Positions 1 through 11,202 of a stretch of 64,000 bases of DNA are shown in pieces; the first letter of the stretch is position 1, and each line of letters begins with the position of its first letter. A program made the position numbers and the translations under genes. Where the stretch lies: assembly GCA_024699855.1 (NCBI GenBank), contig JAMPIQ010000001.1:12152001-12216000 (forward strand). Reading direction: 5' to 3'. The DNA is from Aphelenchoides besseyi. Taxonomy: Eukaryota > Nematoda > Chromadorea > Rhabditida > Aphelenchoididae. The notes under the pieces are model-generated. The model worked only from the letters and a program-made list of their open reading frames with translations. It was not told the origin of the DNA and searched no databases.

Positions 1-2559
1 TCGCACTTGATACATTTGGCCAAAGGTCCACCGAACGGGAACACACGTTTGTAGCCCGAAGCACAAGACTCACAGAACTGGCCTACGTATTCTTCGCCGC
101 ATTGACAGCTCTCGACCCACTCAGCCGGTTGAGTCTCAGCGCCTTCCGGAACCACTAGACCAGCGGAACCGAGTCGAAAGTTGGAGAGGAACCCGACGTC
201 TTAAATCCAAGAGATTTTAAGAACAAAGCAGTCAACTTACCGCCATTCGAGTAGGTTCCTCGAATTTTGATTGCAGTCAAATTGGACAGAATTCCAATGA
301 AATCAATCTCACGAAGTCGAGGATTCCATTGGAGTTGAGAGTTTGCGTGCACTCGAAAACGATAAGTCTGCTCGGTAGATGAGGGCGGCAGATTGTTTTG
401 TGCAGTGATGGAAAGAGTCAACTCTTGACCGTTAGCTCCAACCAAAATCACATCCCGAATACTCGGCTTCGCAGGTTCGGATTGTTGCAGTCGGAAAGTG
501 AAGGACAACTCCTGATTGTAAGCGAATCGCTGATCTCCGAGATATTTCTTCGGAGCAAAGAAGTAGACGGGATAATGATCGAGTTGTGAGATTGCCACCG
601 CCTTGTCCAACTGGGCCCATTGAACGTCTTCTGGTCGAGCATCCGATCCTGCTGTCCACTGCTCGACGTCTTCGTTGAAAAGCGAGGACTCGTTGTACGT
701 ATAGAAACCCTCGGCTGGTTGGCAAATGGACGAATGACCGTAACAGAAACACGGCGAACAACCGTAGGGATTTTGGAGATCCAAATTGAAGTATCCAGGT
801 TTGCATTTGTCACAACGTTGACCTTCGACGTTCACTTTGCAATTACAAGCTCCATCTGTCGACGAGCACTGTGGGACATTGTTCGCCGATCCAGCCACAT
901 CACAATAACAATCTCTGAACAGTCAACGGTGGCAGAAATCGACTCGGACCACTTACTTGCAGCCGTTCGGACCGAAATCGTAGAAACCATTTTCGCATCG
1001 ATCACAAAACTGACCCGTGACTCCCGGTTTGCATTTGCATTGACCGGTCGCATCGCATTGCTGGGTCTCCGATCCAACTTCATTGCATTGACACGCCGTG
1101 CAGTAATGTTCACGTGGTCGTCGCCAATGGTTAGCAACACACTCCTCACAATGTGGACCCTAAATTCGCTAATCAGCACAATCCAGTTGCCCTCACTCAC
1201 TTGGGTATTTCCAGCACAATCGATACAATGACCTCCGTGACCTGTTTCCTCGTACAGTTTCTCATCGAAAAAAACATCGATTCGACAGTCCAGTGCAATT
1301 ACACGCTAAACGATCTCTTCAACCTTTCTCTCTCGCATTAAACTCACGTAGACACTCGTTCGCTTCGGTCGATGTGGCTGCTTTCCACGGTCGATCTTGA
1401 TAGAACGAATGGCATTCGTTACAATCGACTCCAGCGGTGTTGTGCTCACATTTGCAGACCAGTTGTTGGACACTTTCTCCCGTCGATGAGACACATTGAC
1501 TCGCATGACCATTACATTTGCAACGGCCACCAACCGCCAAATCAGAGATTGCGTAGTAATACGAACTGAGAACTCGAGGATCGCGGAAAATCTCATCACC
1601 GTAGGTGTTTTGACGAGTCAAAACGATCTTGATTTCCGATGCAGTGACCCAATCCTGTAGAGTCTCGCTCTCTTCAAAGTTCTCAGCCGACGGTCGTCCT
1701 TCAAGAGTCGAGAATGCAATCGTGGAGCCGGTCAACGGCGAGATATCCGAATACTCGCGTGTACACTGAGCTACAGCCTCGTTTCCTGGCAAGATCGGAG
1801 CTTTGTCGGACATTCGAAACGTTGTACGACAAGAGCCACTATAAAATTGCCATGGAACCCACTCGCTATCCGGTTTTGTTTTCTTGTAAATCACAAAACT
1901 CTCCGGTCGTGGACTGACAAACTTCAATCGGACATAAGTGATGTCGTACGACTTCCCAAGACGAATTGTCAAATTGACAGAAACTGGATATTGAATGCCA
2001 TCACGCATCGTATCGGACTGCCACCATGTTTCATTTTCTGGGTTGTTGAAATCAGTAAGATATTTGGCCTAAAACGATGAGAGAAATAAGTATTGAATTA
2101 AGACGAGCCGAGCTTCTCAACTTACTGGATGCGAATGTTCCTAAAAATTTAAACATTGAAAAGCTTATGAGCTTAATGACTTACGGGATCTCTGTCATCA
2201 CATACATCGCACACTTTTCTCATTCCCGTATGTCCAGTTTGAACACAGAAACTGAAATTCAAAGTACAATGAAATAAATGAACAGCCAATCGACGACTCA
2301 CTTTGTTGGTCCACGGGTACCGCACGTATTTGTCACCTCGACGTGTAAGTTGAAAGCAGCGTTAATGAAGTCGGGAACACATCGTTGTGGCACGCCGTTT
2401 TGATCGACACATGGACTTGTTGCTAAACGATAACGTAGAAACGATTTCACATCGCATGAGATTACCTGGTTGAAAATGATAAGGATCTACACTGGGAGTT
2501 TTTTCGGCTGGTTGAGCCGCAACTAAGGCCAGGCCGAGAAGCCACCACAGCCTGGCCAT
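1..2559 (-). CDS. lam-2: Laminin gamma chain, N-terminal part (partial at window edge)
   Basis: Basement-membrane laminin gamma subunit. Nine exons were placed: 2466-2559, 2302-2422, 2185-2251, 2126-2140, 1348-2068, 1201-1305, 957-1159, 241-914 and 1-199, giving 733 residues before the window edge. The ATG at 2559 opens a signal peptide ([17 protein letters not shown]). Next come a laminin N-terminal domain with the [19 protein letters not shown] block, Cys-rich LE repeats ([18 protein letters not shown]), then a laminin IV type A domain ([17 protein letters not shown] block) and the next LE repeat. The order LN-LE-LamIVA matches gamma rather than beta chains, which carry LamIVB. All introns are 41-57 nt GT-AG. 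One exon is only 15 nt (2126-2140, EHSHP). The 3' part, with coiled coil, lies outside. Family assignment is firm; the symbol follows C. elegans usage. Confidence 0.95.
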
Positions 2560-3058
2560 TACCGCTCCGTGATTCGATAATTTTGGCGGGAGTGTTACTC
2601 ACACGCTCTTTGAGTTGGTGGAACAGAGCGATCGAAAAAGCGGCAATTTGATTGAGTAGAATTCTGCAAACCGTTCATTTGATTGTCTAACGGAACGCTT
2701 TTTCGTTTGCGCGTCTTGCGGTCACAAGAAGGACCAGAAGGAAACAAGTTTCAAATCTTTCGGTTGCAATCATCAATGATAAGCAAAAAAGAAAGGCGAG
2801 GACGGTCTTGAAATCTTAAAACACGTAAAACTACTCCGTCCGTTGGAAACAGCGATTTCGAAAAGTGGACAAAGAAATTCCTGTGGTTTAGATTAATGGA
2901 ACCGCAAAGAGAATCCGTGATCGCGAGATAAAATCGCAAAATCATGTTCAACATCAAACACACGAATAATTAACACAAATTTAAAAGTTCTGGTGTTTGA
3001 ACTAAACACATGAGGATTTAGTTGTAACACTAATTCTCACATAAAACTATCGGGTAAT

Positions 3059-3505
3059 GTGCACTTTACCGCCCCCACAAGTTTTGCCATGAGAGTAATA
3101 CCATTCGACGCGCCTCATCGAGTTGATTCGAAATGACTATAACGCCACCCCCGCGAGTGATAGCCACCGGTAGGTTTAGTGGTCCAAAATCTCAAAATCG
3201 GCCACTATGGGCCCTACGGGTCCAAAAGTGGCACTAATCAACGCGTCTCGGCGAGCTAAGCTCAACAAGTACCTACTTAATCAGACAAAATTTACTTTCC
3301 GCCGAGTTACAGCCGTTTTGTGTTCGACCGGCTCAGTGGGCCGGAACTCGTCGCCACCCCCCTGCACGCGCGCGCGCGTTTATTTAAAATATGTCCACAC
3401 CCACAGCGTTGTTTTTGTCGCCACTTGTCGTTGAGCTTAGCTCGCCGAGACGCGTTGATTAGTGCCACTCTTGTGGCAAAACTTGTGGGGGGCGGTAAAG
3501 TGCAC
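3059..3505. mobile_element. Foldback MITE-like element with nested inverted repeats
   Basis: Outer terminal inverted repeats: 3059-3089 (begins GTGCACTTTACCGCCCCCAC) against 3474-3505, 31 of 31 bases identical apart from one extra G in the right arm. A second inverted pair, 3228-3266 and 3430-3468, is 39 bp and perfect as read. On the right the two repeat blocks are 5 bp apart; on the left they are separated by about 138 bp, so the left arm appears to have been interrupted by an insertion. No open frame of note lies inside, so the element would be non-autonomous. An imperfect direct repeat (AAACTATCGGGTA before, AAACTATCTCGGGTA after) flanks it. Superfamily not assigned. Confidence 0.75.
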
Positions 3506-4263
3506 AGAGTCCAAACTATCTCGGGTACCCGATGATGTTCGTAAAAGCGATAAAAAGGAATGCAAATTTGAATAGCGCGCAAAAAACGAGAATCTGACCA
3601 CTCAGTTGAGGTGCCGAAAGAGCTCCATCTGTGCACGATTGATGGCCAGTTGATTGGGTAAAAAACGACTATGCGAATTTGAGATGCGCATATCAAAACG
3701 ACAGAGTTAAAGGAACGCAGAACATCTCGTACTTTTTGCGAAATTGATGGGATCTTGTCTGTTATTCCCCCCCACCCTTTTTGCGAACAGATCGCTCGCG
3801 AATTTTGAAATCAACCCGCTCGCTATAATGCGAACGTTTCCAGCGCTCTAGACCACTCGGCCATTCAGGACACACCAAACATAGCTTCTGAACACGTTTC
3901 GTACTGTAGCTCACTCATCCTTTTTTTGAACTCCTGGAACTAGTATTTCAACTGGTCTTAAACTCACAACCGAAGATTAGGTGACGGGGACTAAGGGGCT
4001 GGCGGTCCTGGCCGCGGTTCGTACTGTAGCGAGCGCTTCAAGTGGTAGTGTTCGCATTTTTTTGCGAGTGGGGGGGGGGAAAACAGACAAGACCCAATTG
4101 ATGAATCGTGGGATTTTGAGTGTTAGATTTAGGATCACTCATTCATCGCAAAGACTAACGGCAAAACGGCAGTCAAACGTAAATCATTGCCGTCTCTTTT
4201 TTGCTCATGACTCACAGAGTAAAGATTTAATCTCAATTTATAGTGGCGAGCGGAGGCGGTCCG

Positions 4264-4301
4264 CCGTTGGTCCGACCCGAGGAGGCGGGTCGGATCAACG
4301 G
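4264..4301. repeat. Strong GC-rich hairpin
   Basis: Arms 4264-4278 (CCGTTGGTCCGACCC) and 4287-4301 (GGGTCGGATCAACGG) pair at 14 of 15 positions, the fifteenth being a G-U wobble in RNA, with an 8-nt loop. It sits in a GC-rich island (about 4240-4440) unlike its AT-rich surroundings. Function unknown. Confidence 0.6.
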
Positions 4302-5684
4302 CCGCGATTTCGACGCGTTCGACATCTGGACCGAAGTAGCGAAACCAAATGGACGAGTGAGGTTGATCGGGGCGGCCAGGGCGCCGAAATGGTCGCAGTT
4401 AAGCGGTTGATCGAACGGAGATCGACGGCAAATCGCGACGTTCACTTGTTTAAGATATAAGGACCCCAGAAAGAGCGCAATGAAGGCATTTTCTGCAGCA
4501 AACCCAGAACTTGCTGCTTTTGTGACCTCGGAACATAAGCGGGTGGTCGAATGAGCAAAGTTCGGTGAACATCGGGGATCTGCAGAGTTTCAAAAGATCG
4601 GAAACTTCTTGCGCATTTGTTTATTTTCGTAAGAGACAAACATCTCGCTGAAGTTATTCAATAAAGACTTCAATGTAAATCTTAGCAACCGTTTGAATTG
4701 GAATGCAACATTCAAACGTGCAGCATTCGCTTTCTTATCACAGCGAGTGCAAACTCTTTCCGGGCATACTGCGAAAAGCAGGTTGAATATTCGCATTACA
4801 AATGGTAAGAAGAAGCGTCTAGTTCCGACAAGACAACGGGCAATATCAACAAACCTGTGAACCGATTGATGGAAAATGGTGTTTGATTTTTGCGATCATC
4901 AAGTCGCCAAGGATATCGATTGGTTGGATAACGTTATCACCTCTATAACTAAACCACACCCAATTAAAATACTTCCCGTCACAATGATCACCTCTATAAC
5001 TTTAACTTAGCGTATATGATTTTCGATTAATTGATTGTTGGCGCGCAAGGTTTACACAATCAGTTCTAATCGTTTGGTTCCTAAAGATGAAGATCGCTAC
5101 CACTGGGTGCAAAGATTTAGCGTCGCTATTTAATTTTTGGTTCATAGTCCTGGATTGAGTGTTGATTTCGCTATGGAAGTCGAGTTCATGTGGTTTTGTA
5201 GGTTGTTGGATTGACTTCTTTTGTTGTTTCAACTCATTGCTCAATATTCAAGTTGGCGATATCCGGTCGATAAAATGTATGATAAACGAATATGCCTACT
5301 TAATTCACTGAGTTTGGAATATTTCCAACGCGGCTTCGGTGACGTACATTGATAATCTGTGTTTTCGATCACTCACATAACTGAACAACACCACAATAAA
5401 ACGTGGAGGAGTTTTTTGAGCCATTTGGAGAGTGACAGCCTGTGGATTTTGAGTGTTTTTGTTGGAGAAGCAGTCGTTGGTCTTGCACTTTTCGGGCTGA
5501 AGGCCCCAAACGCCAGGTAGTCAACTTTATCAACTCCCATCCAACCCACGCTACAAACCCAACGCCACTAACGGCAAATATGAAAATTTCCAAGATTGCG
5601 ATCAACTCGTGTCCCAAAATCGGAAAACTCGGCCGGGACTAATAAAAGCGAAGAAACCCAAGATGAGCTGTCCAGCTTACTACT

Positions 5685-6775
5685 GCACACCGGGCAGAAT
5701 CAGGCGTTACCCTGAAACTTTTTCCCTGATGTGGCATTGTGTCTGAATAAATTGTTCGCCTTAACAAATAAACAAATTTGACAAAAATAGTCCAATTTGC
5801 ATAAAGAATGAAATGTTAAAGAATTTTAGGGCTATCGAATGATACCAAACACATCATGGCATTCTGTTTTTGGTCGTTTTTTCGATCATTTTCTCGGTCC
5901 CGCTTTGCGGTGGTCAACTTTAAGTCATTGTAAAAAAGGTTGCGCTTTGTGAATTTTTAATTTTTTTCTGTGAGAATTGTTTGTTATGACGTGCCGTATC
6001 TATGTTGCAAATTTCGTGTCGATAAGAGCACTTTTGACAGTTATTTAGCAACTTTTCTATTACAGATATGGAGAAAAACGCTCAAAAACAGGCTGCTGCT
6101 CGAGCCGGAATTCAAAAACGGCAGCAAGAAGTGGAACGACGACGTCAGCATGTCGAAATGATGAACGAGAAACGCCGACGACGATCAATGGACGATGGAC
6201 TCGTTGCTGGACCTTCGATGCAACAACCGCCAGCTCCTCCAGTTGTCACTCGTTCCAATGTGTCCAACGAACTTGTTAATGCTCGCATTCAAATCTTGGA
6301 ACATCAAAGAACGATTGCAACTTTGACGGAAGAAAACATTGAATTGCGTCGTGAGATTGCCGAACTTCGCCAAGAGAACTCGGAATTTACGTTGATCAAT
6401 GGGACATGGTCGCTCTTGCAAGAAATGCCGTCTCAACAATCTTCAAGTAGTTCAACTCCGAGATCTCGTCACATTTCTGGCCAATCAACCCAACAATTGA
6501 CATCGAGCACGTTCACAAATATGGGAACAGAAGCGACGATCTAAACTTCGCCTTCAATGAAAACAAGCGACTCCAGCATTTTCTGACCGATCATCTCCGT
6601 CTTGTGTTAGCGGACCGTTCATTAGTTTTTTTTAATGAATAAACAAACGATAAAATAAATTGTTGTCAAAGCAAAAAAGACGCTTCCAAGCGGACCAAAA
6701 AAACCTCGTTTGAATTGGCGCGCATTTTCACAGCAAAAGCTAACGCCCGCTTTAGCTCTCGTCTGCCCGGTGTGC
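5685..6775. mobile_element. Possible short-TIR element enclosing a coiled-coil gene
   Basis: A perfect 14-bp inverted pair, GCACACCGGGCAGA at 5685-5698 and TCTGCCCGGTGTGC at 6762-6775, is immediately flanked by TACT on both sides (5681-5684 and 6776-6779), as a 4-bp target duplication would look. The only gene inside is the coiled-coil ORF at 6068-6544. No transposase is present. A few 14-bp inverted matches are expected by chance in 64 kb, so the flanking TACT is the main support. Confidence 0.3.
6068..6544 (+). CDS. Coiled-coil protein of unknown function
   Basis: Single-exon frame of 158 residues. The ATG at 6068 directly follows a strong acceptor (TTTTCTATTACAG then AT), which may be a cis or trans-splice site. 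Residues 1-40 are very basic and Arg-rich (EVERRRQHVE, NEKRRRRS), as in a bZIP-like basic region. Residues about 75-110 form a heptad-rich coiled coil (IATLTEENIELRREIAELRQ). The tail is Ser/Thr/Gln-rich. AATAAA signals follow about 90 nt after the stop. A basic stretch followed by a coiled coil suggests a small DNA-binding leucine zipper, but the spacing between the two (about 35 residues) is longer than in true bZIP proteins, so this is only a guess. The gene lies between short inverted repeats described separately. Confidence 0.6.
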   Translation: MEKNAQKQAAARAGIQKRQQEVERRRQHVEMMNEKRRRRSMDDGLVAGPSMQQPPAPPVVTRSNVSNELVNARIQILEHQRTIATLTEENIELRREIAELRQENSEFTLINGTWSLLQEMPSQQSSSSSTPRSRHISGQSTQQLTSSTFTNMGTEATI

Positions 6776-6992
6776 TACTGGGTTAATAGTTCGCTCTTAC
6801 TATCTCTTTGCCCCCTCAACTCATACGATCACTAGTTGTTGCGTAACGAAGGTCGGCGGTTGTTCATTGATTTGATCGTTTATATCATTCATTAGTCTAA
6901 TTCAAAGTTTATTGCAGTCATCAAAACTGTCATTCGATAATGGTGGAGAAGATTAAAAGCTACAAAAGCAGCGGGAAACATATAACCTTTCT

Positions 6993-8573
6993 TCAAAAGT
7001 TATAATTGTTGAAAGCGCAAGTGTGCGTTTTGGCAGTTGAGTTGTCGACCTAAACATCAGATTCTAATTGTCAATAAACGAGTTTCTACCTGAATGTAAC
7101 GCAAACCGAAAACACCATGCCGATTCAGTTCGCGAGCATCGTGGATGATTAGAACTTGGTTGCCATCAGAGATCGTTTCAACATCATGCTCGCCGCAACT
7201 GAAACTCCAACCAATTAATAGTGATTGTTGAAGTGAAGTACTTACCAACTACGAAAGCCTGTGGTCTGAAAATCGGACGTGTGTTTGATCTCAACGAACG
7301 AAGTGCAGGCTTCATCGCAACGGTATTTGGCTTTGTCCAGAATCAAACGAACCCGGGAGTTTCGCTGAGCGGAAACTCTCCACACACATCGACGTCGTTC
7401 ATTGAATGTCAAACTCTGCCATTGATTTGTGGCTTCAAGTTCACCACCGCAACCTTCCGTTTCCTCGACATTCAAACAACTTGGACCTCCGAGACCACTT
7501 GGACATTTGCATTGATTGCACGCTCTCGGGTTTGGATATCCACCGTTGAAACACTGGATCTAAATAGATGGTCAGAAGTTTTCAATCTTGATACTTACTT
7601 TCGTATCAGCACAAGTATCTTCGCAGTAGAAAAGATTGATGCGCTTGACGTCTAGAAATGAAAGAGAGCGATCTTGACCGATTGTGTGTTGGTATCTCGG
7701 ATCGTGTGTTGTAAATGTTTTGTAAATTGGAATAAGAGAACATTCAAAGGAACCATAATGCATAGTCGAACCAAAGTCAAAAGGTAGTGCTATTTCGTTG
7801 ATGAGATTTACTTTGTTTAAATCGCTCATTGGACAGTGATTGTTTTTTGTGTTAACTTGAATGTAATCATCTCGATCTAATCGTTGATGTTCATGATGTA
7901 AACCAAGTGCATGTCCAATTTCGTGTAGGACAATTCCGATCTACAAACTGTTTTTAATGATAAAAAGCAACAACTTACGTCTTCACATCTTTTGCCAATA
8001 GACACCGATTGAGCTCCTCCAATGGAGCCAAGATGTGAATAGCAACTGCAAAAGAAGGGTAGAAATAGCGATTGAAATTGAATGATTACCCACGACCACG
8101 AATGAACTCCAACCGGTCTGTAGCATTCGGGTTTTCGTTGAATTCAATGCACGTTTCTTCTTCCCATTGATGCAAAGCCTGTCGAATCAGCTGCTGCCAA
8201 TCCTCTAAAGACAATCACCTCAATACTTTCACGGGTCGTACAACTTACCGTCAGTTTCCCCGAATGAGAAATCGATTGGTCGACCTCCCGGCCAGACATA
8301 ATTTGTACGGTTCCGTGTTTCCATTTCATTCACGTTATTTGTCAAAATTGTGTGGATAATCCATAGAAGCTATTAAGTGAGCAGAACATAAACCTTAGCA
8401 CTGGCAGGTCTTTCAACTCGTTCAAAGTTACGCCCTAAAAGAAGTTTGATCAGTTTTGACTATCACACTATTTCACTTATTTCGATAAAAAACAACCAAT
8501 ACCACATCAAAAAAGCGACGATACCACTCCACCAAGCGAAGACAAAATCTTTCCAACTTCTGGTCTTCGCCAT
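6993..8573 (-). CDS. Astacin-family zinc metalloprotease (nematode astacin) with EGF and CUB regions
   Basis: Secreted or membrane-anchored M12A protease, 412 residues in nine exons (8477-8573, 8418-8434, 8249-8369, 8090-8204, 7979-8045, 7599-7940, 7246-7559, 7090-7198, 6993-7049). The zinc site HEIGHALGLHHEHQR is complete and the Met-turn is STMHYGS. A Cys-rich EGF-like segment (CNQCKCPSGLGGPSC) and a CUB domain follow. The N terminus is a hydrophobic helix (residues about 10-31) after a basic MAKTRSWK, so it may be a signal anchor. The pro-region is very short and shows no FxGD aspartate-switch motif. The second intron is ambiguous: a 48-nt version (8370-8417) and a 24-nt version both keep frame; the 48-nt one fits the genome. 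Start and overall frame are consistent (1239 nt). Confidence 0.9.
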
Positions 8574-8935
8574 CGCTTTTGATTGAACAACAACCACACA
8601 ATGCATTTGATAGAGTAGAGGAATAGCTGCTCTAACTAATGTCTTGCTAGCGATCGTCGTGTCTTATTTGCAACTTTTACAGTCGGATCTGATCTCACAG
8701 TCGACGTCTACCCATCAGGTCGAAAACGATTATGACACAACAATGCAAAAGCCTCGAGAAAGTGCTTGCTTTCGAGGGCTGTGAGCTTTGATTTTGTTTT
8801 ATGTTCCTCCAAAAACATCACCTAGGTGGCTGTAAATTGTTGTCTTTTGCATCTCAAAATTTGAGTGTTAAGTAGTGGCTGTTTTGTATCATTGGACCGA
8901 ACCTCCGATCAAAAGTCTATGACAATCAAAATTAC

Positions 8936-9542
8936 TTGCCATCAACTACGACTAGCAAACCGATTGCCCCAAATGAAAGTTCATTCATTCGTGTGATTGA
9001 CGCGAAGAATCCGTGGTCCAAAAAGAAGGTGATTGTCTCGAGCGGTTTCTTGATTTGTTTTGGTCTTGTAGTCCTCAGCTCTGTGGTTGGTTGCTCCTGG
9101 TATTCGAACATCTGCACGAATCGACATTCGTTTTCACGTCATCGTTATGATGCTATGGTAATATTGTCTTTTATACAAGACTGACGATCAGTTCTTTTAG
9201 CCAGTTTGTTCTCATCATCTCGAAGTTACTTCATCTCGTTCAACAAGTAGTCAATCTTCGAACAACTCTAAGAGAGTAAAATTTGATCCAGATCCAACAG
9301 TTTCGACCATAAAGATTGCGAGCTTCAAGAATTCCAGCAATGGGTCTTCGACTTTGACTTCCGCTTCGTCAATGCCGCATTCTGCTGCGACTTTGACTTC
9401 TGGTTGGTTTTGCTTTTTGACAATCATGTTTCGTTTAGTTTCCGTGACTTCAAAGTCCTCAGCAGCTGAAGCTCGACAAGACGAAAATGTGAACGCAAAT
9501 TCCGATGGTTCTTGTTGTGATGTTGCGATCAATTTGAATTAG
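8936..9542 (+). CDS. Single-pass membrane protein, unknown (5' end unresolved)
   Basis: Open frame with one transmembrane helix (VIVSSGFLICFGLVVLSSVV) followed by a Cys-containing segment and a Ser/Thr-rich cytoplasmic-type tail. One intron is clear: 9158-9200 (GTAATA to TTTTAG). No ATG lies in frame at the 5' end, so an upstream exon is needed. A candidate ATG near 8725 (MTQQCKSLEKV) can be joined in frame through an intron ending AAAAG near 8915, but this is weak. A 36-nt in-frame segment, 9403-9438, has GTTGGT and GTTTAG ends and may be a second intron. It encodes a hydrophobic patch if retained. Stop TAG at 9540. No family recognised. Confidence 0.55.
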
Positions 9543-9660
9543 TTGATGTTGTTGAAAGTCATGAACATAAAGTGATAAATAAGTTGAATTTGCATACGAG
9601 AAAGAGCTCGAAACAAATCTTATATTTCAACTTCTTCATTTTGCCGAACAGTCGACTTCA

Positions 9661-10649
9661 ATGAAAGGAATGGAACGCAGCAAAAGTGAAGATGGAAAAC
9701 TCGATGCTCGAGCTGCACTTGCCGAACGTAAAAAGAACCGCGGACTTCTGAGTTCCATTGCCCTTCGTATGGGCGAGAGAGTTGGCGTCATAGAGCAAAC
9801 TCGTTTGGCTCCTGAATTCGACGACCAAATCACCCACTACTTCGAGTACCAGTCGACGGAGGATGATTTGATTGGTCAACTGGAAGGTGAGTGAAAATAC
9901 AAGAGTTCTTAATTCTCTGTTTTCTAGAAGTGCTTCAATCGAACGCTGCAGTTCGTGTAAATGGAGGAATTGAGTCGCCTCAAAACGAGGATCCGTTCGA
10001 TGTTTTGGCGAATGCGCTGCGAAATTTCCGTCATTCGGCACCGGCGGAACAAGTGAGTGAACATACTGTTGAGCATTTCGTTTCATTTTAAGACACGATT
10101 GAAATGTGTTGAAGCCATTGTTCGGCGCTTGGCTTTGGATCATCGCACTTATCAACGTAAAGGTTGGTGGTTAAGAGTTGCATGTTTGAACGATATTTAG
10201 GTCGTCGTACACTTAACAAATCTCGTGTGTTTGTGGCGAAAGATTATAACTACATGACCGGAGTTAACAAGCAGTTGATGGTGGCACGTGACATTATGGA
10301 CAGTGCACGTCATGAGGTTAGAATCAATGAAGAACTGTCTCTAATATACTGTTTTTTAGCTAAAAGCAACGCGAACTCGCGCTGAAGTGGAGGAAAAAGG
10401 ACGCATTTACGAGCAATCAGTTCACGAATTCGATGAACAAGCCGGCCAATTAGCCGCTGGATTTGAGCGTTTGCCACGCGACAAGGAGATTCATCAACGT
10501 GAACTTTTTGACGTGAGTCGAGAACCAATTACAGAGCATACACTCGTGCATTTCAGTGGTTTGAGGTTCAAGCTCGCTATCATGCTCAAGCACGTTTGCT
10601 GATTGCATCTCAACTCAAACAAATTGGAATCCTTCTTCCGGAAGCTTGA
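9661..10649 (+). CDS. BAR-domain-like protein
   Basis: 260 residues in six exons (9661-9886, 9928-10052, 10093-10162, 10201-10316, 10360-10512, 10557-10649), every junction in phase. The chain is almost entirely helical and charged with no membrane helix. The N-terminal block (EFDDQITHYFEYQST) and the C-terminal block (ELFDWFEVQARYHAQARLLI) have the pattern of BAR helices, where the last helix carries a conserved EAQ.xYH-type motif. Length matches a free-standing BAR domain that would bind and curve membranes. The assignment rests on pattern memory, so an unrelated helical bundle remains possible. No SH3 domain follows. Start ATG is the first in frame; the preceding sequence lacks an open frame. 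Confidence 0.6.
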
Positions 10650-11034
10650 ATTCCTTGTTGATTGTTGAAATTTAAAAATAGAAATTAGGTCAATACATTC
10701 AAATTAACACGTTAACTTATCTACTCAAGATTCTTAAGTTCCACCATATGCTTTTAAGTTTAGTGTTCTAAGATCTTATGTGAAAAAATTTGAAGATTTT
10801 TCGATCCATGTGTACATAACTATGTTATTCAGTTGCTATAGATTTTAAGGTGGAGGTACTTTGAAATTAACGTGTCTTTTTTATTACTTCTATGCGCACT
10901 TTGTTGTTATTAGAGTTTGTAATTGAAAAGATTTGGTCATCTAACCATAAGTACCCGAAGAAGTTTAGTTCTCGGTCCAACATTGTGACGTTTTTATGCG
11001 CTTCTGTTGAACATTGTTAGACACACATATAGAT

Positions 11035-11157
11035 ATGCCGTGTAGTGGATGTCTCAGAAAATGTAATTGGTCTTCTAGCACTGTTCAATGCCAACGACAT
11101 TCACAGTCAAGCGCCATACAGTCATCTTTCGATCACACAACTGATCCATTGGAGTAA
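11035..11157 (+). CDS. Candidate small Cys-rich ORF
   Basis: A 40-codon frame starting MPCSGCLRKCNW, with a CxxCxxxC spacing suggestive of metal binding. The stop overlaps a strong donor (GA then GTAAGTAC). Splicing to the acceptor CTTCTGCAG near 11226 gives a 46-residue form ending in a few extra residues. Its second exon would lie antisense to the last exon of the SH2-like gene. No homology claimed; short frames like this can be chance. Confidence 0.3.
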   Translation: MPCSGCLRKCNWSSSTVQCQRHSQSSAIQSSFDHTTDPLE

Positions 11158-11202
11158 GTACAAAACATGGCACAAGTTTTATTTCTCAACGACAAACTTG
11201 AA

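Larger units (their letters stand above)
2560..5684. other. Gene-poor interval upstream of laminin
   Basis: About 3.1 kb with no convincing gene. It holds the foldback element at 3059-3505 and the hairpin at 4264-4301, listed separately. The open frame 3981-4460 (+) has no family signature and biased Arg/Ser content. A frame at 5369-5640 (-) encodes a hydrophobic helix followed by a basic tail and has a splice-acceptor-like TTATTAG before it, but no in-frame ATG, so it is not called as a gene. Confidence 0.5.

Noticed and set aside
432..813. Long antisense and shifted frames within the laminin exons
   Set aside because: They are shadows of the laminin gamma reading frame.
3981..4460. 159-codon open frame on the plus strand
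   Set aside because: Overlaps the GC-rich hairpin block, has no splice or poly(A) context and no recognisable motif; high GC alone keeps the frame open.
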